Below are positions 53,660 to 61,002 of a DNA stretch of 64,000 nucleotides, one piece after another. The notes under the pieces were generated by a model. That model saw nothing but the letters and a program-made list of their open reading frames with translations, made no database searches and was not told the DNA's origin. Origin of the DNA: Mycobacterium arosiense ATCC BAA-1401 = DSM 45069 (GTDB lineage: Bacteria > Actinomycetota > Actinomycetes > Mycobacteriales > Mycobacteriaceae); the NCBI RefSeq assembly GCF_002086125.1, contig NZ_MVHG01000017.1:1-64000 (forward strand). Reading direction: 5' to 3'. Position numbers and translations under genes: made by a program. Numbering within the stretch: position 1 is the first letter of the stretch; each line of letters opens with the position of its first letter.

Positions 53660-54457
53660 TCAGCCCGCCGGCGCGGTCCAGCCGACCTCGGCGAGGAAAG
53701 GCTGGGTGTGCGCGATGCGCCCGGTCAGCGTCTTCGGATCGCCGGTGCACAGCCGGAACGCCGTCTCGGTGATCAGCGCGATGTCCTCGGTGTCGGTCTT
53801 GGCCAGATCGAGGGCGCCGGCGCCGGGCGTGGCCACGGGATTGGACGGGGCAGCGGCGTTGACCGCGATTCCGTCATCGTAGAGTTCGGCCGCAAAGCTT
53901 TTCGTCAATCGGTTGAGGGCGGCCTTGGCCGTGCCGTAGATGCCGAAGCCCGCGGACCGGTCGAACTCGGAGAACGGCGGCCCGGGCGGCAGGTCACCGC
54001 CCACCGAGGTCAGGTTCAAAATCCAGCCGCGTCCGCGCTCGCGCATCGCGGGTATCGCCAGCTGACACAGGTGCAAGGGCCCGAGCACATGCATCTCCAT
54101 CATCAGCCGCGCTCGCCGCTCGGGAAATCCGTCGAGGGGCCGCAGGAACGTTACGGCCGCGTTATTGACCAGGATATCGGGTGCGCCGACAGAGCTGACC
54201 ACCGCGGCGAAAAGCCGCTCACGGTCTTCGGATTGGGACAGATCCGCTTGGACCGCAATGGCTTTCCCGCCCCCGGCGACGATTTCGTCGCGGGTCTGGC
54301 TCAGCGACCCCTGGTACTTGCGATCGGGGTCCATCGTGCGGGCGGTCAGTGCCACCGTGGCGCCGCGTTCGGCCAGCCGTGTGGCTATCGCCCTGCCCAG
54401 GCCCCGGCTGCTGCCGGTGACGAGGGCCACCATCCCGTCGCACCGCTGCGCGCTCAT
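53660..54457 (-). CDS. Short-chain dehydrogenase/reductase
   Basis: A 265-aa classical SDR: VTGSSRGLGRAIATRL, VNNAAVTFLRPLDG, ILNLTSVGGDLPPGPPFSEFD and YGTAKAALNRLTKS (Ser, Tyr and Lys present). The cofactor motif suits NADP. ATG 54457. It is joined without gap to the APH gene, so they are one transcript with DoxX possibly upstream. Substrate unknown. Confidence 0.88.
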   Translation of the reverse strand: MSAQRCDGMVALVTGSSRGLGRAIATRLAERGATVALTARTMDPDRKYQGSLSQTRDEIVAGGGKAIAVQADLSQSEDRERLFAAVVSSVGAPDILVNNAAVTFLRPLDGFPERRARLMMEMHVLGPLHLCQLAIPAMRERGRGWILNLTSVGGDLPPGPPFSEFDRSAGFGIYGTAKAALNRLTKSFAAELYDDGIAVNAAAPSNPVATPGAGALDLAKTDTEDIALITETAFRLCTGDPKTLTGRIAHTQPFLAEVGWTAPAG

Positions 54458-54517
54458 CGTCGTCCTCCTCGGCCTACCGGCCGTGCGGAAATGGCTTCTC
54501 CGTATCAGAGAATGCCA

Positions 54518-54991
54518 TTATCGCCGGCGGAGGGGAAGCGTTCGGCGGCGCGCGTCCAGGGAGTAGCTGCCGCCGCCGGCGAAGACCAGCAGGAAAAACG
54601 CAAAGCAGAACAGGATCGCCAACGCGCCCCCGTTGCCGGCCGGCGGATCGGCGACCGGCCACAGCGCCCGAGGTTGGTGCACCGAGAAGTAGGCGACCGC
54701 CATCTCACCCGAGGCGACGAACGCGGCGGCGCGGGTGAACAGGCCGGCGGCGACGAGCAGACCCGCGATGATCTCGATCAGTCCGGCGTACCAGCCGGGC
54801 CAGGATCCGAACTCGACGACAACCGGCGAGCGGACGGGCCAATTGAACAGGCTTCTGCAGCCGTACGCGGCGAAGAGCAGACCGTAAACGAGGCGAAACA
54901 GGCTCAGCACGGCCGGGGCGTATCGGGCCAGGCGAGCGTCGAGACCATTTCTCACGAGAGACAGGCTACGGTCGCCGCCCGAGAGGGTCAT
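54518..54991 (-). CDS. DoxX family membrane protein
   Basis: A 157-aa four-helix membrane protein of the DoxX family. Hydrophobic segments are at about residues 27-45, 65-84, 88-101 and 123-141, with the family features RLVYGLLFAAYG and GLIEIIAGLLVAAGLFTRAAAF. DoxX-like proteins in mycobacteria take part in redox homeostasis (the membrane oxidoreductase complex). ATG 54991. Divergent from mmr, 56 bp apart; upstream of the SDR-APH pair on the same strand. Confidence 0.85.
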   Translation of the reverse strand: MTLSGGDRSLSLVRNGLDARLARYAPAVLSLFRLVYGLLFAAYGCRSLFNWPVRSPVVVEFGSWPGWYAGLIEIIAGLLVAAGLFTRAAAFVASGEMAVAYFSVHQPRALWPVADPPAGNGGALAILFCFAFFLLVFAGGGSYSLDARRRTLPLRRR

Positions 54992-55047
54992 GCGGCGTCA
55001 TCCTTCGGGTAAATACGTACGTGTCCAGGGCTATGCAAGGAGGCGTT

Positions 55048-55371
55048 TTGACCTATCTGTTTCTGCTCGGCGCCATATTCGCCGAAGTGGTAGCGACCAG
55101 CCTGCTCAAAAGCACCGAAGGTTTCAGCCGGCTGTGGCCGACCGTCGTGTGCCTGTTCGGTTATGCCGTGTCCTTTGCGCTGCTGGCGGCGTCGATCTCG
55201 CGCGGCATGCAGACCGACGTCGCCTATGCGCTGTGGTCGGCCATCGGAACGGCCCTGATCGTGCTGATCGCGGTGCTGTTCTTGGGCTCGTCGATTTCGC
55301 TGACGAAGGTCGCCGGTGTCGGGCTGATTATCGCCGGAGTGGTCACGCTGAATCTGACCGGCGCGCATTGA
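55048..55371 (+). CDS. mmr: Small multidrug resistance transporter Mmr
   Basis: A 107-aa SMR/EmrE-type drug-proton antiporter with four helices. The essential Glu lies in AIFAEVVATSLLKSTEGF, and the fourth-helix motif is GVGLIIAGVVTLN. The end TLNLTGAH matches the mycobacterial Mmr as remembered. TTG 55048 is chosen because AGGAGG lies five bases upstream and the N-terminus then aligns with family starts; upstream ATG or GTG codons would add residues. Exports cationic dyes and quaternary amines. Confidence 0.93.
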   Translation: MTYLFLLGAIFAEVVATSLLKSTEGFSRLWPTVVCLFGYAVSFALLAASISRGMQTDVAYALWSAIGTALIVLIAVLFLGSSISLTKVAGVGLIIAGVVTLNLTGAH

Positions 55372-55538
55372 CCGCGGGCCGTTTCGTCGCCGGCCCGTGC
55401 CTTCCCGTTCACGTTTCGGACCTCTATTGCGGGTCTGATGTGCAAACATCGCTGCAAGACTGATGGTCCGTCGCCACCGGGCATTGCAGTGGCCCGGGGC
55501 GGTGCTGCCCGCCACCCCCCTAGCGAGTAGGACCCACC

Positions 55539-58061
55539 ATGACCGATGTCGATCAGACGCCCTCCGACGGACTCTCCCCCGGCAACCCCACCCGGGCCGA
55601 CCTGATCGAACACTCACGCACCGGGATGAGCGCGGCCGCACTACAGCGGGCCATCAACGACCATCTGCGCTATTCGATCGGGCGTCCGGCGGCCGCCCGG
55701 CGCCCCGAGCACTACTACCGCGCGCTCGCCCTGGCCGTCCGTGATCGCATGCAGGACCGTCGGGTGGCCTCGACGCAGACCTCGCTGGATCTCGGCCGCA
55801 AGGTGACCTGTTACCTGTCAGCCGAGTTTTTGATGGGCCCGCAATTGGGCAACAACCTGCTGAATCTGAAGCTGGAGCGGGCGGCTCGCGAGGCGCTGGC
55901 GGCGATGGGCCAGAATCTCGACACGGTGCTGGCCTGCGAGGAGGAACCCGGGCTGGGCAACGGCGGCCTCGGCAGGCTCGCCGCGTGCTACCTGGACTCG
56001 CTGGCCACCCTGCAGCGCCCGGCGATCGGCTATGGCATCCGCTACGAGTTCGGCATCTTCGACCAGGAAATCCGCGACGGCTGGCAGGTCGAGCAGACCG
56101 ACAACTGGCTGGACAACGGAAACCCCTGGGAGATCGCCAAACCCGACGTCAGCTTCCTGGTGAAGTGGGGCGGCTACGCAGAGCACTACACCGACGACGT
56201 CGGCCACGACCGCGTCCGCTGGGTGCCGGGACGGTTGCTGAAAGGCACCGCCTACGACACGCCCATCCAGGGTTATGGCGTCAACACCTGCAACGTGTTG
56301 ACGTTGTGGAGCGCGCGCGCCGTCAAGTCATTTGCGTTGGAGGCCTTCAACACCGGCGACTACTACAAGGCCGTCGAGGACGAGGTGACGTCCGAGACCG
56401 TCACCAAGGTGCTCTACCCCAATGACGAGCCCGAGGCCGGCAAGCGGCTGCGCCTGCTGCAGCAGTACTTCTTCGTTTCCTGCTCGCTGCAGCACGTGCT
56501 GCACATCATGGACGATCTGGCCGACGTCTCCGTCAAGGAGCTTCCTCAGCGGTTTGCGTTGCAGCTCAACGACACCCACCCCTCCATCGGGGTCGCCGAG
56601 CTGATGCGGCTGCTGGTCGACGAGCGCGAGCTGGACTGGGAGGCGGCGTGGGACATCACCGTCGCGACGTTCGGATACACCAATCACACCCTGCTGCCCG
56701 AGGCGCTGGAAACCTGGCCGCTGGAGATGTTCGCCGAGTCACTGCCGCGCCACCTCGAGATCATCTACGAGATCAACCACCGGTTCCTCGACGAGGTGCG
56801 CGCCCGCTTCCCCGGCGACGAGGACCGGGTCGCCCGGATGTCGTTGATCGGCGAGAACGGCGGCAAGAGCGTCCGGATGGCGCATTTGGCCGCCGTCGGC
56901 AGCCATGCCATCAACGGCGTCGCCGCGCTGCATTCGGAGCTGCTGAAAAGCAGTGTGCTCAAAGACTTTTACCAGATGTGGCCGGAGCGGTTCAGCAACA
57001 AGACGAACGGGGTGACACCGCGCCGCTTCCTGGCGCTGGCCAACCCCGGGCTGCGCGAACTGCTGGACCGCACGGTCGGCGACGGCTGGTTGACCGATCT
57101 GGGTCGCCTGCGCGGGCTCGAGCCGTTCGTCGAGGACGCGGCCTTCCGGCGGGAATGGCGCGACATCAAGCGCACCAACAAGTCACGCCTGGCCAGATAC
57201 ATCGAATCGGTGGCCGGTGTGGAACTGAACCCCGATTGGCTATTCGACGTCCAGGTCAAACGCATCCACGAATACAAGCGCCAGCACCTCAACGTATTGC
57301 ACGTCGTCGCGCTGTATCACAGGCTCAAGTGCAATCCCGGGCTGTCGATTCCGCCGCGGGCCTTCATCTTCGGCGGCAAGGCCGCACCCGGATACTTCCT
57401 GGCGAAGCGGATCATCAAGCTCATCAACGCGGTCGGGGAAACCGTGAACGCCGACCCGGACGTGAACCAGTTCCTCAAGGTGGTCTTCGTGCCGAACTTC
57501 AACGTGCAAAACGCGCACATGATCTACCCGGCCGCCGATCTGTCCGAACAGATCTCCACCGCGGGCAAGGAAGCCTCGGGCACCGGGAACATGAAGTTCA
57601 TGATCAACGGCGCGCTGACCATCGGCACCCTGGACGGCGCGAACGTCGAGATGCGCGACGAGGTCGGGCCGGAGAACTTCTTCCTGTTCGGACTCACCGA
57701 GCAGCGAGTCAGGGCGGTCAAGGCCGACGGGTACCGCCCGGGTGATTACATCGACGGCAACGACGAGCTGCGTGCGGTGCTGGATCTGATTGCCGCAGGA
57801 ACCTTTTCGCGCGGCGACACCGAGGTGTTCAAGCCCGTCGTGGACAACCTGCGTTATGACGACCCTTTCCTGGTGTGCGCCGACTACGCGTCGTATGTGG
57901 ACTGCCAGGAGCGGGTCGGCGCCGCATGGCAGGACCGGGAGTCGTGGGCCGGGATGTCGATCCTCAACACCGCGCGCAGCGGCAAGTTCTCGTCGGATCG
58001 CGCCATCACCGAGTACTGCGACGAGATCTGGAACGTCTGGCCGCTGACGGTCAAAATCTAG
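55539..58061 (+). CDS. glgP: Glycogen/starch phosphorylase (GT35)
   Basis: An 840-aa phosphorylase that releases glucose 1-phosphate from alpha-glucans. It is of the classical GlgP/MalP type: LSAEFLMGPQLGNNLLNL, EPGLGNGGLGRLAACYLDSLA, and the PLP site EASGTGNMKFMINGALTIGTLDGANVE with Lys686. This differs from the short-chain type I recall for M. tuberculosis GlgP. ATG 55539 after GTAGGACC. It lies where relatives have other genes beside mmr, so it may be a later insertion. Storage-carbohydrate use is the expected role. Confidence 0.94.
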   Translation: MTDVDQTPSDGLSPGNPTRADLIEHSRTGMSAAALQRAINDHLRYSIGRPAAARRPEHYYRALALAVRDRMQDRRVASTQTSLDLGRKVTCYLSAEFLMGPQLGNNLLNLKLERAAREALAAMGQNLDTVLACEEEPGLGNGGLGRLAACYLDSLATLQRPAIGYGIRYEFGIFDQEIRDGWQVEQTDNWLDNGNPWEIAKPDVSFLVKWGGYAEHYTDDVGHDRVRWVPGRLLKGTAYDTPIQGYGVNTCNVLTLWSARAVKSFALEAFNTGDYYKAVEDEVTSETVTKVLYPNDEPEAGKRLRLLQQYFFVSCSLQHVLHIMDDLADVSVKELPQRFALQLNDTHPSIGVAELMRLLVDERELDWEAAWDITVATFGYTNHTLLPEALETWPLEMFAESLPRHLEIIYEINHRFLDEVRARFPGDEDRVARMSLIGENGGKSVRMAHLAAVGSHAINGVAALHSELLKSSVLKDFYQMWPERFSNKTNGVTPRRFLALANPGLRELLDRTVGDGWLTDLGRLRGLEPFVEDAAFRREWRDIKRTNKSRLARYIESVAGVELNPDWLFDVQVKRIHEYKRQHLNVLHVVALYHRLKCNPGLSIPPRAFIFGGKAAPGYFLAKRIIKLINAVGETVNADPDVNQFLKVVFVPNFNVQNAHMIYPAADLSEQISTAGKEASGTGNMKFMINGALTIGTLDGANVEMRDEVGPENFFLFGLTEQRVRAVKADGYRPGDYIDGNDELRAVLDLIAAGTFSRGDTEVFKPVVDNLRYDDPFLVCADYASYVDCQERVGAAWQDRESWAGMSILNTARSGKFSSDRAITEYCDEIWNVWPLTVKI

Positions 58062-58243
58062 TGGTAGCCGGGTAGTCCGGCCCGCGCCCGGAGGCACATC
58101 GGCCGCCGCCGCGACCGACGCCACCCGCCCCCGCAGCAGGCTTGCCCGAAACGGGCTAGGGTGGGCGCTCACGCTGAGGGTGCAGTGGACGTTGTCGCGG
58201 CCCCGCCGCAAGGATCTACAGAACGACTCGTGGCAGGAGAGAT

Positions 58244-59683
58244 GTGACCTTACGCTTGCGCAGCCTGGTCCTGGCCCCGTTGGCCGTGGCACTGGCCATG
58301 CTGCTCGCGCCGACCGCGACGGCCGACGCCTACACAGACCAGCTGGTGAGCAGGTTCGACGGCCAGACGCATGTGGTGGCCGATCCCGGTGCCAGACCGC
58401 CGCTGCAGAACCCCGACAAGCTGAACCAGCAGATTCTCACCAGCTCGTGGCGATGGAGTGCGGGGCCACCGGTCTGGGTGGCGGCCGTGTCGCCCGCCCA
58501 GAGCGGGATCACCACCGCCGATGCCGTACACGCCGCGATGCTGGGCCGCAACGCCGGATTCGGCGGCGTCATCCTCGTCATCGACGCTCGCGGCTACCAC
58601 GTGCGCGCCTACAACGTGCCCAGGGCGATTGCGGACAACGTTGACCAGTTCATGCGCCAGTCGGCGAGGGACCACCGCAACGACCCGTACGGCGCCACGA
58701 GCGCCTTCGTCGCCAGGCTGGCGAGCGCCGACGCGGGCCCCGCCGGACCGGCGGCCACGTCTGCGGTCGCGCGCGAAAAGCACGACGAGTGGGCGTGGTT
58801 GAAGGTGACGCTGGTCATTCTCGGCATCGCGCTGGGCTTGGCAGGCCTGTTCTGGTTCGCCGTGGGCCGAAATCGCAAGCATCGCAAGGACGCCGAGGCG
58901 CGTGAGGAAATCAAGCAGGAATTGATCGCGGCCACGTCGAACGTCAGCGACCTGGACAACGCGGTACTCACCGCTGGCGGGATCGATGTCGGCGCCGAGT
59001 CGTTGAAAGCCAACGCCAGCCTCTACGACGCCCGAAAAGCTTATGAGAAAGGCGATTACGGCTCCGCGCGAGCGCACTTGCGGGTGGTCGAGTCCACGGT
59101 CGCCAAGGCCAACCGGAAGCTCGACCCACCCCAACCCGACGTCGCAGCCGTGACTTCGGTCCCGGTCGATGACCGCAAACAGGCCACGGTACGCACGAAG
59201 AACCCCGACACCGGCGAAACGGTGACGATCAACAACAACAACTACAGCACCACCGCCCAGCCGGGTTACCCGTACTACTACGGCGGTGGTTACCACAACG
59301 GGATCTTCTTCTACCCCGGCTATTACCCGTACGCGTTCTGGGGTCCCGGCTGGACGTGGGCGCTGGCCGACGTGCTGCTGATGGACGCGCTGCTGGACGA
59401 CCATTGGGGCGGTAGCTACGAGCGCGGCTTCGAGGCCGGCCGCGACTCGGCGTTCGCTGATGCCACCAGCTATGACGGCGGACAGGCAACCGGCTACGAC
59501 AGCCCCCCGGCCGACGTCGGGTTCGCGGGCAACGACGCCACGTTTTCCGGCGGTGGTGACGTGGGCTTTGGCGGCGGGTGGGACTCGGGAGGCGGTTGGG
59601 ACTCCAGCGGTTCGGACTTCGGCGGCGGTTCGGACTTCGGCGGCGGGTCGGATTCGGGCGGCGGCGGTGACTTCGGGTTTTGA
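58244..59683 (+). CDS. TPM-like membrane protein with Gly-rich C-terminal tail
   Basis: A 479-aa membrane protein. Signal peptide (1-28), then an extracytoplasmic domain with TPM-like features (VILVIDARGYHVRAYNVPRAIADNVDQFM), one TM helix (about 185-205, LKVTLVILGIALGLAGLFWFAVG), a cytoplasmic or coiled segment, and a Tyr/Gly-rich region (YPYYYGGGYHNGIFF) ending in GGG/D/F repeats. GTG 58244 has GGAGA close upstream. The whole resembles LemA/TPM-type proteins of the envelope; function unknown. Two small membrane genes follow. Confidence 0.72.
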   Translation: MTLRLRSLVLAPLAVALAMLLAPTATADAYTDQLVSRFDGQTHVVADPGARPPLQNPDKLNQQILTSSWRWSAGPPVWVAAVSPAQSGITTADAVHAAMLGRNAGFGGVILVIDARGYHVRAYNVPRAIADNVDQFMRQSARDHRNDPYGATSAFVARLASADAGPAGPAATSAVAREKHDEWAWLKVTLVILGIALGLAGLFWFAVGRNRKHRKDAEAREEIKQELIAATSNVSDLDNAVLTAGGIDVGAESLKANASLYDARKAYEKGDYGSARAHLRVVESTVAKANRKLDPPQPDVAAVTSVPVDDRKQATVRTKNPDTGETVTINNNNYSTTAQPGYPYYYGGGYHNGIFFYPGYYPYAFWGPGWTWALADVLLMDALLDDHWGGSYERGFEAGRDSAFADATSYDGGQATGYDSPPADVGFAGNDATFSGGGDVGFGGGWDSGGGWDSSGSDFGGGSDFGGGSDSGGGGDFGF

Positions 59684-59714
59684 GGTCTCGTCGTCGAGAA
59701 GTTACGTTCCTGCG

Positions 59715-59888
59715 ATGAGTACGGACAAGATCAATCGCGCCATCCTGCTCACCATGGTGGTGATCGGAACGGTCGCTTATGGCGTGCTGTACAGCCACGC
59801 CTCGATTGTCTTCAAGCTCCTGGTGCCGCTCGGTCTGATCGCCTTGCTCGGACTGATCATCCGCGACGTGATCAGGGATCGGGGATAA
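59715..59888 (+). CDS. 57-aa two-helix membrane protein
   Basis: A 57-aa protein, ATG 59715. Two hydrophobic segments (about 9-25 and 31-49; ILLTMVVIGTVAYGVLY, IVFKLLVPLGLIALLGLII) and a charged end (RDVIRDRG). It is 31 bp after the TPM-like gene and 37 bp before another membrane gene, so probably one operon. Function unknown. Confidence 0.68.
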   Translation: MSTDKINRAILLTMVVIGTVAYGVLYSHASIVFKLLVPLGLIALLGLIIRDVIRDRG

Positions 59889-59925
59889 TCTTCATCGAGT
59901 CCGACAGCCGAGCAAGGACTGGAGA

Positions 59926-60351
59926 ATGAATACGTATTTCTATGGTCTGTTGACCCTGATCACCCTCGGCCTGGCCGTGACGTTGGCCGCCGTCGCAGCC
60001 GTGTACGTAAATCGCTTGGAGCGCCGAACGACTGCTCCGGTCAGTGAAGAAATCGGCAGCGCCAAAGCGGTTTTGCAGAAGGTCCGCAACGGCGAACCGA
60101 TGTCGCGGGACGAGGTGGACTACGCGAAACAGGTCGTTGCCGACCGCGGTTCGTTGATGACCCTGTGCATTCCCGGCGCGTTGTTCATGCTGGGTTGCTT
60201 TTTCGTCTTCGGCAGTCTCTACCACCTGCATGGGGCGACACCCTCGGAGCGGACATTCCTCGGGGTGATCCCCATGTTTACCTCGACGAACCTGGCCATT
60301 CAGATTCGCCGCAGCGCGCGGCTACGGCGCCGGCTGAAGACGCTGGCCTGA
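59926..60351 (+). CDS. Membrane protein, 141 aa
   Basis: A 141-aa protein with a hydrophobic N-terminal segment (about 5-28, YGLLTLITLGLAVTLAAVAAV), a soluble middle (PVSEEIGSAKAVLQKVRNGEPMSRDEVDYAKQVVAD, likely helical) and a second hydrophobic region (about 78-98, GALFMLGCFFVFGSLYH). ATG 59926 has AAGGA seven bases upstream. Third in the row of small envelope genes after the TPM-like gene. Not recognised. Confidence 0.7.
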   Translation: MNTYFYGLLTLITLGLAVTLAAVAAVYVNRLERRTTAPVSEEIGSAKAVLQKVRNGEPMSRDEVDYAKQVVADRGSLMTLCIPGALFMLGCFFVFGSLYHLHGATPSERTFLGVIPMFTSTNLAIQIRRSARLRRRLKTLA

Positions 60352-60454
60352 CGCAACACGAGACCGGCCATGCGGCGCCCGCACCGGCAGCCGGGTGGGC
60401 CCGCGGGTTTCGAGGTCGTGTCCGGGTTGCGGTGTTCGGAGTCTTTGCACCATG

Positions 60455-60475
60455 ATGTGTGTCAATTGAGCACAT
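60455..60475 (+). promoter_or_regulatory. Operator-like element upstream of mmpS
   Basis: ATGTG (60455-60459) and CACAT (60471-60475) flank CAATTGA; the right side reads ATTGAGCACAT. TACTAT at 60483-60488 is a good -10, with GTGTCA 18 bp upstream as a weak -35, so the element overlaps the promoter. ATTGAACACAT recurs at 63854-63864 before the last gene. Confidence 0.5.
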
Positions 60476-60558
60476 GACCGTCTACTATTTGGCGGATGCG
60501 AGGGCGAGGGCGGGGGAACGAACAGGATGTCCGGACCCGGGCCGCGAGAGGTGATCGA

Positions 60559-61002
60559 ATGAGCCCTCGTTCAGTCGGGCGGACCGTCCTGGCGCGGACC
60601 TGGATGCCGTTGGTCGCCGTCGTCGCGGTCGGCGTGGGTCTGCTGTGCATGTACAAGGTGCACCAGTTCTCCGAACCGGAGCCGGTGATCACCGTCAACG
60701 GTCCGCAGGCCCCCGAGCAGTTCAACCCCAAGCGGATCACCTATGAGGTGTTCGGCTCCCCGGGGCAGGGCGGCAAGCTCGTCTACATCGACATCGAGGG
60801 CCACCCGCATCAGGTTGATTTCACGACCCTGCCCTGGACCCACACCGAGACCACCACGCTCACCGTGGCGTCCGGCAGCATCTCGGTGCACGTCCGCGGC
60901 GGCCAGGTCGGTTGCCGGATGCTGGTGGACGGCGTGATCCGCGACGAACACTCGGATGACCATCAGGACGCCGACGTGCAGTGCAGGGTGAAGTCGGCAT
61001 GA
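60559..61002 (+). CDS. mmpS: MmpS family accessory protein
   Basis: A 147-aa MmpS protein. One N-terminal helix (about 14-33, MPLVAVVAVGVGLLCMYKV) anchors an extracytoplasmic beta-sandwich domain with VTYEVFG-type (ITYEVFGSPGQGGKLVYIDI), the PWTHTETTTLTVASGSISV strand and GCRMLVDGVIRDE, all marks of the family. ATG 60559 has GAGGTGAT upstream. Its stop overlaps the mmpL ATG. MmpS proteins assist MmpL in exporting lipids or siderophores. Confidence 0.9.
   Translation: MSPRSVGRTVLARTWMPLVAVVAVGVGLLCMYKVHQFSEPEPVITVNGPQAPEQFNPKRITYEVFGSPGQGGKLVYIDIEGHPHQVDFTTLPWTHTETTTLTVASGSISVHVRGGQVGCRMLVDGVIRDEHSDDHQDADVQCRVKSA

Noticed and set aside
53366..55012. A 548-codon plus-strand frame opposite the APH, SDR and DoxX genes
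   Set aside because: It is the mirror of three well-supported minus-strand genes and has no family features.
55011..55024. ACGTACGT repeat upstream of mmr considered as an operator
   Set aside because: Too short and simple to separate from chance; no matching second site.
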